Shown: positions 20,720-31,192, counted from the first letter of the stretch. The stretch is DNA of 64,000 nt from Providencia burhodogranariea DSM 19968 (GCF_000314855.2 NZ_KB233226.1:1-64000); one strand, 5' to 3'. The notes: generated from the sequence alone by a model not told the origin. Program-made: numbers and translations.

Positions 20720-23359
20720 TTAGCCCGTATTACGCATACCTGCCGCAACACCAGCAATTGTCACCATCAACGCTTGCTCAACACGCGGATCCGCTTGCTC
20801 TTGTTGACGTGAACGGTGCAACAATTCAGCTTGCAATACGTTTAATGGATCAGTGTAGACATTCCTCAAGGCAATCGACTCTGCAATCCAAGGCAAATCA
20901 GCCATTAACGCTTCATCTTTAGATACCGCCAGCACACTCTTGATATCTTCTGAAAGCTGCTCACGCAATTTTAGACCTAATGGCCACAGACGCTCTTCAA
21001 CCAAGCGATGGTCATAATATTCCGCCAACCATAAATCTGCCTTTGCATAAACCATCTCTAACATCGCAATACGCGTGTTAAAGAATGGCCATTGTTGCCA
21101 CATTTCATCCAATACCGCTTGTTTACCTTCTTTCCCAATAACATGTTTCAATGCAGCACCTGCGCCTAACCATGCTGGTAACATTAAACGGTTTTGTGTC
21201 CATGCAAAAATCCATGGAATGGCGCGCAATGTTTCAACACCACCGGTTGGGCGACGTTTTGCAGGTCGAGAGCCTAACGGTAGTTTTGCTAATTCCAATT
21301 CAGGTGTTGCCGCACGGAAGTAAGGTACAAAGTCAGGTTGTTCGCGAACATAATCGCGATACATATCACAAGAGACCTCTGACAATGAATCCATCACTGA
21401 TTTCCACTCTTGTTTCGGCTCTGGCGGTGGAAGTAAGTTCGCCTCTAAAATCGCACTGGCATATAACGCTAAACTGCTAATAGCGACTTGTGGCAAACCA
21501 AATTTAAAGCGGATCATCTCGCCTTGTTCCGTCACACGCAGGCCACCTTTCAAACTTCCCGGTGGTTGAGACAGTAATGCAGAATGCGCTGGTGCACCAC
21601 CGCGACCAATTGTGCCGCCGCGACCATGGAATAACGTTAACGTCACACCTTCTTTATCACATAATTTGATCAGGGCATCTTGAGCGCGATATTGTGCCCA
21701 TGATGCAGCCATCACACCCGCATCTTTCGCTGAGTCAGAATAACCAATCATCACCATTTGGCGAGAATCAATCAGTTCGCGATACCACTCGATGCTCAAT
21801 AATTTTTTCATCACACTTTCAGCGTTATTTAAATCTTCGAGTGTTTCAAATAGTGGAGCGACTGGTAAGCGGATACATGCGCCAGCTTCTTTTAGTAGTA
21901 ACTTAACAGCAAGTACATCAGATGGTACTTTTGCCATTGAGATCACATATGCTGCAACTGAATCATTTTTAGATTCGGCAATCACCCGACATGTTTCAAA
22001 AACTTCTTCCGTTTCTGGACTTGGTTGCCAGTTACGTGGTGTTAGCGGACGGCGAGATTGTAACTCAGTCAATAAGAACTCTTGTTTTTCATCTTCCGAC
22101 CAAGCCGCATAGTCACCTAAACCGAGGTATTGCGTTAACTCAGATAATGCTTCCGTATGGCGAGTGCTTTCTTGGCGCACATCGATACGCACCAGTTGTA
22201 AGCCAAAACTGCGTATACGACGCAATGTATCAAGCAGTTGACCATTCGCAATAATCGTCATCCCACAAGCGGTTAATGACTGGTAACAGGCATACAACGG
22301 ATCCCACAATTGTGCGTTATCAGTCAGTAAATCAGCAGGAGGTAGTACTTGCTCGCCTTTTACGCGAGCTTCTAAATATTCCAACGTTGAATATAGCTGG
22401 CCGCGGAGGTTTTTAGCTATTTGACGATAAGGTTCATCGACTTCATCACCACCCGCAAGTGCGCGTAATTCTGGGGTAGCTTCAGTCATTGATAGTTCAG
22501 AAACGAGGATCTGAATATCTTTTAAAAATAGATCCGCAGCTTTCCAGCGGCTGAGCAGTAATGCATGGCGGGTGACTTCTGCGGTCACATTTGGATTGCC
22601 ATCACGATCTCCCCCCATCCATGATGTAAAGCGGATAGGATTCGCTTCAACAGGCAACATGATCCCAACGGACTCTTCTAATTGCTCGTTAAATTCACGC
22701 AGAAAAGCAGGCACACCTTCCCACAATGAATTTTCAACAACAGCAAAGCCCCACTTAGCTTCATCAATTGGTGTTGGACGTATTTTGCGGATCTCATCCG
22801 TGTGCCATGACTGTGCAACAAGTTGACGCAAGCGACGCATAATATTGTTACGTTCATAATCTGCAATATCATCATGATCGAGCTGAGATAAACAGGTATT
22901 TACCTCAACCAATTTATGGATCAAGGTACGACGTGCGATCTCAGTTGGGTGAGCAGTTAGCACTAGCTCGATCGACAGTTGTTCGACGGCTTTATGGATA
23001 TCGCCATTGGTGAAATTCTTATCTTTTAAACGACTAAACAGATTTTTGAGCGCAACCGGATTACTCGCGGCTTCACCATGAGGTGAAATGCTGTGATATT
23101 GCTCTGCAACGTTTGTCAGATTTAAAAATTGGTTAAATGCTCTTGCGACGGGTAATAGCTCATCATTAGAGAGATTTTGCAGCGTCATTAATAGCTTTTG
23201 ACGTTGCACTTCATTGCCTGCACGGGATGATTTTGAAAGCTTACGAATAGATTCAACTTTATCGAGGATATCCTCCCCTAAAGCTTCCTTGATTGTGTCG
23301 CCAAGTAGCTTACCCAACATACTAACATTACTGCGCATTGCGGAATATTGCTGATTCAT
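20720..23359 (-). CDS. ppc: phosphoenolpyruvate carboxylase
   Basis: Anaplerotic enzyme that carboxylates PEP to oxaloacetate. The 879-residue protein (E. coli 883) contains [13 protein letters not shown] with catalytic His137, [28 protein letters not shown], and the glycine loop [14 protein letters not shown], and ends MRNTG, the conserved C-terminal asparagine-threonine-glycine region that forms the inhibitory aspartate site (family knowledge). It stands alone between two stretches of decayed DNA, but its place between arg and met genes matches E. coli. Confidence 0.97.
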   Translation of the reverse strand: MNQQYSAMRSNVSMLGKLLGDTIKEALGEDILDKVESIRKLSKSSRAGNEVQRQKLLMTLQNLSNDELLPVARAFNQFLNLTNVAEQYHSISPHGEAASNPVALKNLFSRLKDKNFTNGDIHKAVEQLSIELVLTAHPTEIARRTLIHKLVEVNTCLSQLDHDDIADYERNNIMRRLRQLVAQSWHTDEIRKIRPTPIDEAKWGFAVVENSLWEGVPAFLREFNEQLEESVGIMLPVEANPIRFTSWMGGDRDGNPNVTAEVTRHALLLSRWKAADLFLKDIQILVSELSMTEATPELRALAGGDEVDEPYRQIAKNLRGQLYSTLEYLEARVKGEQVLPPADLLTDNAQLWDPLYACYQSLTACGMTIIANGQLLDTLRRIRSFGLQLVRIDVRQESTRHTEALSELTQYLGLGDYAAWSEDEKQEFLLTELQSRRPLTPRNWQPSPETEEVFETCRVIAESKNDSVAAYVISMAKVPSDVLAVKLLLKEAGACIRLPVAPLFETLEDLNNAESVMKKLLSIEWYRELIDSRQMVMIGYSDSAKDAGVMAASWAQYRAQDALIKLCDKEGVTLTLFHGRGGTIGRGGAPAHSALLSQPPGSLKGGLRVTEQGEMIRFKFGLPQVAISSLALYASAILEANLLPPPEPKQEWKSVMDSLSEVSCDMYRDYVREQPDFVPYFRAATPELELAKLPLGSRPAKRRPTGGVETLRAIPWIFAWTQNRLMLPAWLGAGAALKHVIGKEGKQAVLDEMWQQWPFFNTRIAMLEMVYAKADLWLAEYYDHRLVEERLWPLGLKLREQLSEDIKSVLAVSKDEALMADLPWIAESIALRNVYTDPLNVLQAELLHRSRQQEQADPRVEQALMVTIAGVAAGMRNTG

Positions 23360-23408
23360 GAGACTCCTGACCTTGTGCTTAGGCAGAATGCCGTACCCTT
23401 ATCTAGAA

Positions 23409-23516
23409 CCCATCATAATTCAAGTCGTGTCGTTGTTGACTTCATTAGCTCTAGCGTTTTTTATCGATGTAGCTTCACTTGCCGCTTAGATGCATCTTGA
23501 ATTTATTTGGGTGTAG
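23409..23516 (-). repeat. diverged ERIC/IRU element
   Basis: In reverse orientation the ends are recognisable (CATCATAATTCAAGTCG at the left and CTTGAATTTATTTGGGTGTA at the right), with the internal palindrome largely lost. It lies just upstream of ppc. Confidence 0.55.
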
Positions 23517-23547
23517 CTAACAGTTAACAAACTGCAATTCAAATATC

Positions 23548-23677
23548 CTGTAATTAAATTTCAGCCTACTGCGATGGAGTTGTTGTTTTGTGATACAGCA
23601 GCCAAATTTTACCCTTGTGTCTATATAGATATCAGAAAAAAAACAATTTGGGGGATTTTTCTGAAATTTAATTACAG
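23548..23677. repeat. 130-bp segment bounded by a perfect 17-bp inverted repeat
   Basis: CTGTAATTAAATTTCAG at 23548-23564 is repeated exactly inverted at 23661-23677, enclosing 96 bp. The interior has no recognisable coding signal. This form fits a small non-autonomous element or a relic of one, but I do not recognise the ends. Confidence 0.6.
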
Positions 23678-24288
23678 CCCTATTTTTATTAGTTTTGCTT
23701 ATTTAAGTATTGTTTCAGCGCAATATATTGTCGATTCAGCGCTTTCAAGACATGAATATTGCTTAAGAATTAAATCATCAGAATAAAAGTACAAAAAGTA
23801 GTTAACTGAGTGATGCCTTTTTGCCATTTGAACTATTTATTCTCGTCATTAAACTCTTTAGCTTTAGCGTTATTTCACCATATCAGATTCTATTCTCATC
23901 TTTTACTCGATGTATGACCATTTACCAATAGTACAAAAATTGGGCTTTTACCAATCAGTAAGCGAAACCCGCGCAAATGCTCGTATATTGGTGCTTAGGA
24001 TATCCAATCTTTATAGAGGTGAATGGCTGCTCACTAGATAACACAAAAAACTCAGTAATTTAATTAAACAATTAGAAAAGTGACTAAATAAAAACACCCA
24101 TTATGATTCTGTGCATTATCATTCATTTACTGAAGTATCATTAAATAACGGAATATCCTCTATATTTACGATGATTTTGACGAAAACAAAACAATTAAAT
24201 ATCATTAATTATATTTATGATACTCTTCATTCATTCTCATAAAACTTGGTAACAATAAAAATAAAATTAAAAAAATGAAGAGGCATTG
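23678..24288. other. non-coding stretch upstream of the aspartyl protease remnant
   Basis: A/T-rich with scattered stop codons in all frames. I see no gene, RNA or repeat here apart from a likely promoter region for the following gene near 24150-24280. Confidence 0.5.
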
Positions 24289-25116
24289 ATGATAAAAAAA
24301 TCCTAAGTGTGTTAATAACATCATTCTTAGTTAACGTTACCGTTAAAGCCGATATTACAGCTCCAATTATTTATCTTGATAATGCGATTCCTACCGTATC
24401 GTTGAATATTAATGGAAAAGAAATTAATAAAATCGCAATTGATACTGGAGCATCCAGTGCTCTCTATATATCTCCATCCCTTTTTGATTCAATTTTTTTT
24501 GAGCAAAGCCCTCGTTAGATCCAGTGATATTTTTGGTACAGAAAGCTCTTCTATAGCAGCGAAAGAAACCAATATTATTGTTAACGGCAAGAAGATTTTC
24601 TCAGTTGATATTGAGGTTTTTAAACCTTGGGGAAATGGGATGGTAGATGATAAAGGCATACCTATCATCAATGGGGTATTAGGTCTGGGGATTATCAAAA
24701 ATAAAATACTGATTATCAATTACATATCGAAGATGCTGACAATAGCCGATGATTTTAACTCTCTTCCAGAGAGCTACCATTGGAAAACCATCCCCTTTAC
24801 TCGAACTGAGAACGGAATAGAACTTAATATCTCTTCTGCTGATGATAAGAAAGTCTATCGTATGCTTATTGATACAGGTGCAAGCCATACGCTACTGTTT
24901 ACTCGTTCAAAAGTTGGATGTGTTGAGCTTTCTCTAGCTTGCCCTAAAAAAAACCTGATTACTCCGGATGGGAATAAACTCTCCGCTCTTCTTTTTTTTA
25001 TTGATGATAACCGAATAAATTTTGATGGGCTGCTAGGTGAAGATTTTTTTTCTAACAAAATTATTGTCATATCAAATGATAAGCTATTAATTAGCTTAAA
25101 TAATAAGCTTAATTAA
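24289..25116 (+). pseudogene. two-domain retropepsin-like aspartyl protease, frameshifted twice
   Basis: An ATG at 24289 with an upstream GAGG begins MIKK, but a 7-A run (24294-24300) puts the frame into an early stop. One extra A would give a good signal peptide (MIKKILSVLITSFLVNVTVKA). Domain 1 then reads to IDTGASSALYI, the first catalytic DTGA motif. At an 8-T run (24493-24500) the frame shifts again; one T fewer restores KALVRSSDIFGTESSS and continues to the second motif, LIDTGASHTLLF, and the C-terminal NFDGLLGEDFF. Each retropepsin-like domain supplies one Asp. The two shifts are opposite in sign and both in homopolymers, so gene decay, phase variation or sequencing error are all possible. 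Likely periplasmic; function unknown. Confidence 0.82.
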
Positions 25117-25325
25117 AAATTATAATGACAGTTGATGTGAGAGTTAGACGACTAACCGCTTTACATATTTATCAAATAATTGGAATTTAAATCATGTCAC
25201 AATAATTTAATCTTGCATATGGTTAGAAAGAAAAACTCAAAAAAACGTAACGTACTGAAAAAAATAAGAATAATTCCCAATTGAATATAAATTCACAATG
25301 ATAATAATAATTTTTCACTGAAAAA

Positions 25326-25339
25326 CGTGACATGTCACG
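25326..25339. repeat. perfect 14-bp palindrome CGTGACATGTCACG
   Basis: A perfect dyad in the A/T-rich spacer between the protease remnant and metL (25117-25473). It looks like an operator for a dimeric regulator, but both flanking genes converge on it, so its target is unclear. The rest of the spacer contains only the metL terminator. Confidence 0.5.
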
Positions 25340-25422
25340 CTGCGTATTTATTTATAAAATTGTGTTTTTTACATCAATATTTTGATTTCAATCTCTCACA
25401 GTTTCATTCCAAGTATAACAAC

Positions 25423-25454
25423 TGAAAAGCTGCTGACCTTTCAAGATCAACAGC
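25423..25454 (-). terminator. metL terminator (palindrome of the GTTGACC repeat family)
   Basis: On the minus strand a 10-bp stem (25445-25454 with 25429-25438, two G-U pairs) is followed by TTTTCAGTT, 20 bases after the metL stop. The stem and the adjoining CAACAGCCCCTAT resemble the palindromes near 31660 and 35593, so a repeat element may have been adopted as terminator. Confidence 0.7.
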
Positions 25455-25473
25455 CCCTATACTAGGCAAAGAA

Positions 25474-27915
25474 TTACAGCAACTGTGAAAGGCGATTAAG
25501 ATCTGATTGAATAGCGCCCGCTGTGACATCACGACCTGCGCCTGGACCACGGATCACAAGTGGGTTATCACGATACCAACGGCTTTCTATGGCGAATACG
25601 TTATCACCGGGTAATAGTGATGCTAACGGGTGATCAGGTTTAACGGCCTCGACTCCAACACGTGCACGACCTTTTACTGCATCATAGCGTGCCACATAGC
25701 GTAGTACCATGCCCATCTCTTGGGCAGCCTCTAAACGCTGTTCCATTTGTTCGTTGATTAATGCACTATTTTCAAAAAACTCATCCAATGAACCCGCTTC
25801 TGCTTCCGCAGGTACTAGTGACTCAACACGAACATCACTTGGCTCAATTTCATAACCCGCCTCACGCGCCAATATAATCAACTTGCGCATCACATCTTGA
25901 CCCGATAGGTCAATACGTGGGTCGGGTTCAGTGAGACCTTGTTGCCATGCTTGTTCCACTAACTCGCTAAAGGGGACTGAGCCATCAAACTGTAAAAATA
26001 ACCAAGATAATGTGCCAGAAAATATCCCGCTAATCGCTAGAATGGTATCGCCACTCTCTTTGAGGTCACGTACCGTATGGTTAATCGGTAATCCGGCTCC
26101 AACTGTCGCATTGTATAACCAGTGACCCCCTGTTTTCGCGAAGGTATCGCGAATTTGCCGATATCGCTGTGTTTGCGCAGCACCAGCAATTTTATTTGCG
26201 CTAATCACATGGAAACCGTAGCTAGCAAAATCAACATAGCTATCAGCAAGTGTTTCACTCGCCGTGACATCTAGGATAATCAAATCATCGTAAGGGTGTG
26301 AACGCATCCATAAGAATAAATTTTCATCTTCATGTTCAACCGCCTCATCATCAAAGAAAGCTAAGGCGCGGCTTGGGTTGATACCTTGGTAATTCAGCAA
26401 GCTGCGGCGACTATCAACCACTCCTGCAAGCACAAAATCAAAATCACTACGCGCAGACAAATTGGGCTGTTCTGTAGCAAATAATTCCAACCAACGAGCA
26501 CCAATGTTACCTTTACCAAATAACATTAATCCAATACGTTTTTCTGCACGAAATAGGCTTTTATGCATGCCTTGAATTAAATGGTCAGTTTGATTAGTAC
26601 GCAATACAGCGACTAAGCTAATACCATCTTCCGAATGCCAAACAAACTCAACAGGTTGCTCTTTTAACTCTTCATAAAAGCGATGGCTATGCAGTGGGTT
26701 TTTACACACACCTGCGCCCACTAAAGCCACCAGCGAAAAACCTTCTCGAAGGGATAATGTGCCGGGAAGTGCCGCCTCTTCAAGTACATTCAACGCGCTT
26801 TCAACAATTTCCGCAGTATAGCAAAATTGTAATAGGTGCCTATCATGGTGAATACCCTGAGCTAATGGGCGTAGCTGAACACGCTTAAGTAATAAATCGA
26901 TATCTTTATAAATCTGATGAAAATTGCGGTCCGGTGAAATTCTGAGTTCAATTATGCATACTTCATCATGACTGGTAACTATCTTAGCGCCAGACCCTGA
27001 TGCTAGAACGCGCTCAATTTTTGTTGAGCCTTGCTCTGGTTGATAACTACATCTTAATTGCAATTCAATATTACTGACGGAAACCGGTTGCAATGTGCGA
27101 GTATGCAATACAGGAGCTGCAAGGCGAGCTAATTCACTTGCCTCATCGAGTCGCAATAACGGCAGTAAACACGCATCCTTGATTTTACGTGGGTCGGCGC
27201 TATATACACCTGCGACATCGCTCCAGATAGTTACTTTTTCAGCATCCGCCAATGCCCCAACTTGGGTTGCGGAATAATCGCTACCATTACGACCTAAAAG
27301 GACGGTTTCGCCCACTTGGTTACGCGAAATAAATCCTGTGACAACAATACGATGCTTAGGATATTGAACTAAAATTTGTTGCAATAATTGGCGTGATTGA
27401 GTTTCATCAATTTGAGGCTGAGCCGCTCTTTCCGCACGTAAAAAAGTACGTGCATCCAGCCAAGTACTGGTCATATCCGCTTCTTGTAATATTGCAGACA
27501 TCAGACGTGCAGACCAAATCTCACCATGGCCTACCACCTCAGCATAAGAAGCATCATTGATCGGTTGATCTAACAAGCCACTTAAACGCTCTAAATCCTC
27601 AACAAATAAGCGTTTTAAATTATCCGCTTTATCCGTTGGTAATAATTCAGTAATTAAATCTTGTTGATAGCGGCGTAAATATTGCTGAACTTGATGAGCT
27701 GAAATGCGATCAATTTGGCTCAATTTCAACCAATTAATCAGTTGATTGGTCGTACTACCCGCGGCGGAAACTACCATTAAGTCGCCCGGTTTACTGTAAC
27801 TCGCCATGATATTAGCGACTCGCTGATAACATTTTGCATCAGCTAAACTGCTACCACCAAATTTATGTAACTGGCGGTGACATGGCTCCGCCTCAACTGC
27901 TGTCAGTACACTCAT
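25474..27915 (-). CDS. metL: bifunctional aspartate kinase II / homoserine dehydrogenase II
   Basis: Catalyses the first and third steps from aspartate to homoserine for methionine synthesis. The 813-residue protein (E. coli 810) has an N-terminal kinase domain (LHKFGGSSLADAKCY, then NGSDYSATQ near 210), a central regulatory linker, and a C-terminal dehydrogenase domain from about residue 460 (LMLFGKGNIGARWLELF, SANKIAGA, NATVGAGLPINHTV). The frame begins at a TTG at 27918, but the ATG at 27915, preceded by GGAG, is the better start. Eleven bases separate it from metB, so the two form one MetJ-controlled operon. Confidence 0.96.
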   Translation of the reverse strand: MSVLTAVEAEPCHRQLHKFGGSSLADAKCYQRVANIMASYSKPGDLMVVSAAGSTTNQLINWLKLSQIDRISAHQVQQYLRRYQQDLITELLPTDKADNLKRLFVEDLERLSGLLDQPINDASYAEVVGHGEIWSARLMSAILQEADMTSTWLDARTFLRAERAAQPQIDETQSRQLLQQILVQYPKHRIVVTGFISRNQVGETVLLGRNGSDYSATQVGALADAEKVTIWSDVAGVYSADPRKIKDACLLPLLRLDEASELARLAAPVLHTRTLQPVSVSNIELQLRCSYQPEQGSTKIERVLASGSGAKIVTSHDEVCIIELRISPDRNFHQIYKDIDLLLKRVQLRPLAQGIHHDRHLLQFCYTAEIVESALNVLEEAALPGTLSLREGFSLVALVGAGVCKNPLHSHRFYEELKEQPVEFVWHSEDGISLVAVLRTNQTDHLIQGMHKSLFRAEKRIGLMLFGKGNIGARWLELFATEQPNLSARSDFDFVLAGVVDSRRSLLNYQGINPSRALAFFDDEAVEHEDENLFLWMRSHPYDDLIILDVTASETLADSYVDFASYGFHVISANKIAGAAQTQRYRQIRDTFAKTGGHWLYNATVGAGLPINHTVRDLKESGDTILAISGIFSGTLSWLFLQFDGSVPFSELVEQAWQQGLTEPDPRIDLSGQDVMRKLIILAREAGYEIEPSDVRVESLVPAEAEAGSLDEFFENSALINEQMEQRLEAAQEMGMVLRYVARYDAVKGRARVGVEAVKPDHPLASLLPGDNVFAIESRWYRDNPLVIRGPGAGRDVTAGAIQSDLNRLSQLL

Positions 27916-27926
27916 CAAATACTCCG

Positions 27927-29087
27927 CTAGTGTTGCGCTGCTATCTTAAATGCATTATCTAAGTCTGCGACTAAATCTTGAGAATCTTCAATACCTACAG
28001 ACACTCTTAATAAGCTATCAGTAATTCCTGCTGCTGCCCGAGCTTCTGCTGACATGCCAGCATGTGTCATGGTGGCGGTATGTGAGATTAGTGTCTCAAC
28101 ACCCCCCAATGACTCTGCAAGTGTAAATAATGTTAATGTACCGAGAAAATGTCGCAACTGTTGCTCGTCACCATTAAATTCAAAACTCAACATAGCACCG
28201 AAACCTTTTTGCTGTTTCACTGCGATTTTATGACCTATATGATCTTTTAACGAAGGATAATATAATTTTCCAACCAAAGGCTGTGTTTTAAGATAATTTA
28301 CGATTTCCTGTGCGTTACTTTGTTGCTGCTTTATTCGTGGAGATAGCGTTCTAATTCCTCTTAACAACAAATAACTATCAAATGCCCCCCCCGTCACACC
28401 GATATTATTGGCCCACCAAGTTAACTCTGTTGCCCATTTCTCTTCTTTGGCAATCACCGTACCTGCAATAATATCAGAATGCCCATTAAGATATTTTGTA
28501 CAAGAGTGCACGACAAAATCAGCACCAAGCGCAATAGGTTGCTGTAAAATAGGGCTTAAAAATGTGTTATCTACCACCACAAGTGCACCTGCATCATGAG
28601 CCAATCGAGCTATTTTTTCGATATCATAAATGCGTAGCAATGGATTACTTGGAGTTTCAATCAAGATTAGCTTTGGTTTTTTATCTAATGCAGCTTGCAG
28701 TTCAGCTTCATTATTTTGATCAACAAATTGAACCTGATAGGCTCCACGCTCATGTTGACTATTGAATAAACGATAGCTTCCACCATAGCAATCATGAGGA
28801 GCAACCAGCAAGTCTCCCGGCTGTAAAAAAACGGTACATAAAAGATGCAAGGCTGACATACCACTGTTAGTCACTACCGCACCACTACCGCCTTCAAGCT
28901 GTGCAAGTGTCCTTTGCACAATGTCACGCCCAGGGTTTCCTCGACGAGAATAATCATGACTGCGTGGCTCATTAAAATCAGTAAAATTATAAGTACTCGA
29001 TAGATAAATGGGTGGGACGACGCAGCCAAACTGCGAGTCTTCATTTAGCCCATTATGAATGGCGATAGTTGACGGTTTGTGAGCCAT
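27927..29087 (-). CDS. metB: cystathionine gamma-synthase MetB
   Basis: PLP enzyme that joins O-succinylhomoserine and cysteine into cystathionine. From the ATG at 29087 (preceded by CAGGAG) the protein has 386 residues, the E. coli length, with PLP Lys198 in SCTKYLNGHSD and the SRRGNPGRD motif near residue 47. The frame is open for 10 further codons upstream without homology. It heads the metBL operon and diverges from metJ over a Met-box array. Confidence 0.96.
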   Translation of the reverse strand: MAHKPSTIAIHNGLNEDSQFGCVVPPIYLSSTYNFTDFNEPRSHDYSRRGNPGRDIVQRTLAQLEGGSGAVVTNSGMSALHLLCTVFLQPGDLLVAPHDCYGGSYRLFNSQHERGAYQVQFVDQNNEAELQAALDKKPKLILIETPSNPLLRIYDIEKIARLAHDAGALVVVDNTFLSPILQQPIALGADFVVHSCTKYLNGHSDIIAGTVIAKEEKWATELTWWANNIGVTGGAFDSYLLLRGIRTLSPRIKQQQSNAQEIVNYLKTQPLVGKLYYPSLKDHIGHKIAVKQQKGFGAMLSFEFNGDEQQLRHFLGTLTLFTLAESLGGVETLISHTATMTHAGMSAEARAAAGITDSLLRVSVGIEDSQDLVADLDNAFKIAAQH

Positions 29088-29137
29088 GAACGCTTCTCCT
29101 GGTAGATGATAAGCCAAATAATACCCATCAGAAGTAT

Positions 29138-29177
29138 AGACGTCAACCTATCTAGACGTCTAAACCTCTTTACGTTT
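29138..29177. promoter_or_regulatory. tandem MetJ boxes between metB and metJ
   Basis: Five contiguous 8-mers in register: AGACGTCA (29138), ACCTATCT, AGACGTCT (29154, perfect), AAACCTCT and TTACGTTT (ending 29177). The array lies about 50 bases upstream of metB and can repress metBL and autoregulate metJ, as in E. coli. Confidence 0.9.
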
Positions 29178-29402
29178 ATATAAAGTAATGGAATAATCAT
29201 CCTTAATGATTATGTGTAAATTAATTGCAATTTACACAAAGTAAATTAACTCATTAATTTCAATACGAAATTATGATAATTTATGTAACGCTTATTCTAA
29301 CTTATATGTCGGTTTTAAATCTTAAGTAACAAATATTTTGTTTCTCAGAAAGATTACAGACATATTATTTTTTATTATTGATGAAAATAATCAAGGTAAC
29401 TC

Positions 29403-29720
29403 ATGGCTGAATGGAACGGTGAATATGTCAGTCCGTATGCTGAACATGGCAAAAAAAGTGAGCAGGTAAAAAAAATTACAGTATCGATTCCATTAAAGGT
29501 ACTGAAAATTTTAACTGATGAGCGTACTCGCCGCCAAATCAACAACTTGCGTCATGCAACTAACAGTGAACTACTCTGTGAAGCTTTTTTACATGCATTC
29601 ACTGGACAGCCGCTGCCAAACGATGATGATTTGCGCAAAGAACGCAGTGATGAAATTCCTGATGCCGCAAAAGATATTATGCGCGAGCTTGGCATTGATC
29701 CTGATACTTGGGAATATTAA
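29403..29720 (+). CDS. metJ: methionine repressor MetJ
   Basis: Ribbon-helix-helix repressor that uses S-adenosylmethionine as corepressor. The 105-residue protein has the E. coli length and near-identical core: the DNA-contacting beta strand [16 protein letters not shown], then [30 protein letters not shown]. It diverges from metB over the Met boxes, which lie over 220 bases upstream of its start. Targets visible in this window are metB-metL and metF. Confidence 0.97.
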   Translation: MAEWNGEYVSPYAEHGKKSEQVKKITVSIPLKVLKILTDERTRRQINNLRHATNSELLCEAFLHAFTGQPLPNDDDLRKERSDEIPDAAKDIMRELGIDPDTWEY

Positions 29721-29741
29721 TCTTTGCTGCCTTCTTTTCAT

Positions 29742-29960
29742 ATTAAATCGGGAAGCTTTCCGCTATCGGCGAAGATAAACCAGTAATTAATAAAGACGTT
29801 AGTAATTACTCGGTTAATGCAATGCTAGTGCATAAATAATTTCGGCGACAAGTGCCGCTATTCCGATAAAAGCCCGATGAACATAGCTCGATTTATGTGA
29901 TTCGGGTAATGAATAGCGATCAGTGACCATACTCTTGGAGTATGGGTATCGTTATTCATT
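29742..29960. other. structured non-coding region after metJ
   Basis: A run of consecutive inverted repeats in the 387-base spacer. The clearest is a long imperfect hairpin at 29908-29960 (arms AATGAATAGCGAT / ATCGTTATTCATT, with inner arms CCATACTC / GAGTATGG). A second spans about 29871-29906 (CCCGA...TTCGGG with inner ACATA/TATGT). Smaller ones are CGGC...GCCG near 29842-29856 and AGTAATTA...TAATTACT near 29782-29807. No open frame fits. It could be a structured RNA, a cluster of palindromic repeats or a mobile-element relic. Confidence 0.5.
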
Positions 29961-30107
29961 TAACATATTGAAACTAAAAATTTTTAGGATGGGAAGATTA
30001 TTCCTATTTGTTTTTATTTCGGATTTCCCCTCAGGCTTTATTGCTTGTCTTTATTTAAACTTCAGATCATATCTGCACTGAAAATAGAATAAATAAAGGT
30101 TAATGCG

Positions 30108-30854
30108 ATGAATTTATACCCCAAAATTACTATAGCCCTACTCGGTGGAGCATTACTGCTTACCGCAGGTTGTTCTACTTATCCACACCATTCAGTAGAC
30201 TCCAAAGATAAAGTTGAGAAAACATCTGCTCCAGCAGCAAGAATACTTGGTACGAAATGGGGGGAGAATATTAATTCTTCTGTCAATAATGTCAGTGCAA
30301 CCCGACTGACCCAAACCCCTCATGATACCGTCACTATTCATTACCGTGGGGAGCGTATTCCAAGTCATGTTTATACCCAATCTTATATTCCTTTATTACC
30401 GATTGAGGTGAAAGTGATTGGTGAGAATGGGCAACCAATGCCAATTTATCGTGATCGCGAAGGTCAATACATCCTGCCAGCGAATGAAGGCATGCGTTAT
30501 GCCTTGCATATTACGAACAACGATAAAATAAAAAGCTTTGAAGTGATAACTACCGTAGATGGTCTTGATGTTCTTAATGGCCAAATAGGGTCTTACCAGA
30601 ATAGCGGCTATTTAATTCGCCCCGGTAAGCAGCTTGAGATCGAAGGTTTTCGTAAGAATAGTAACCAAGTCGCCGCATTCCGTTTTGCCGCACCTGAAGC
30701 TTCATATGTGAATCAAAACATACAAGGTGACGAACGTAATATTGGTGTGATTGGTGTTGCTATTTTTGAAGTGCGTGAAGAGTTACCGGATTGTGAAGCT
30801 AATCCATTTCCAGCAGAAAATGATTATGCTCCTGTACCATGCCGCAAACGCTAA
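30108..30854 (+). CDS. putative lipoprotein of unknown function
   Basis: I do not recognise this as a named protein. The 248-residue product has a lipoprotein signal peptide with lipobox LTAGC (cysteine about residue 22), so it should be lipidated and membrane-anchored in the envelope. The mature part is predicted mostly beta-rich, with VDGLDVLNGQIGSY and a conserved-looking GDERNIGVIGVAIFEVREE near the C-terminus, plus two late cysteines (PDCEANPF, APVPCRKR) that might pair. It has its own terminator and lies between metJ and rpmE, a place where E. coli has no such gene. Homologues with the phrases IEGFRK and AAFRF are likely in other proteobacteria, from memory only. Confidence 0.75.
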   Translation: MNLYPKITIALLGGALLLTAGCSTYPHHSVDSKDKVEKTSAPAARILGTKWGENINSSVNNVSATRLTQTPHDTVTIHYRGERIPSHVYTQSYIPLLPIEVKVIGENGQPMPIYRDREGQYILPANEGMRYALHITNNDKIKSFEVITTVDGLDVLNGQIGSYQNSGYLIRPGKQLEIEGFRKNSNQVAAFRFAAPEASYVNQNIQGDERNIGVIGVAIFEVREELPDCEANPFPAENDYAPVPCRKR

Positions 30855-30860
30855 AAGCAA

Positions 30861-30891
30861 AAAACCCATTCAAATTGTGAATGGGTTTTCC
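30861..30891 (+). terminator. terminator after the lipoprotein gene
   Basis: Perfect 12-bp stem AAAACCCATTCA (30861-30872) / TGAATGGGTTTT (30878-30889) with a 5-base loop. It is A-rich before and T-rich after, so it may also stop rpmE transcripts from the other side. Confidence 0.9.
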
Positions 30892-30976
30892 TACATAAGA
30901 CGCCGAATTAACTTCGGCGCTTACATTCAGCTTATCCAAAAAGAGGTCACTTACGTGCCTTTTTTCGCAGGCTTGA

Positions 30977-31192
30977 TTACTTCTTAGCGCCTGGGATACT
31001 GAAACGCTGATTAAAGCGATCAACACGACCACCAGTAGCAACATCACGCTGTTTACCAGTATAAAACGGGTGGCAGTTACCACAAACGTCCAGGTTCAGT
31101 GAGTGACCTGCAGTTGAATTGATTTTCATAACGTTACCGCAAGAACAAGTTGCAGTAATTTCTTCGTATTTAGGGTGAATACCTTTTTTCAT
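30977..31192 (-). CDS. rpmE: 50S ribosomal protein L31
   Basis: Zinc-type L31, which bridges the ribosomal subunits. From the ATG at 31192 the protein has 71 residues (E. coli 70) and begins [20 protein letters not shown]. The four zinc cysteines are Cys16, Cys18, Cys37 and Cys40, so this is the zinc-containing form rather than the zinc-free paralogue. The open frame extends 19 codons upstream without homology. The arrangement divergent from priA is conserved with E. coli. Confidence 0.96.
   Translation of the reverse strand: MKKGIHPKYEEITATCSCGNVMKINSTAGHSLNLDVCGNCHPFYTGKQRDVATGGRVDRFNQRFSIPGAKK

Noticed and set aside
23574-23786. possible 70-residue protein upstream of the protease remnant
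   Set aside because: It runs through an inverted-repeat segment, lacks a good ribosome-binding site and has no recognisable motif.
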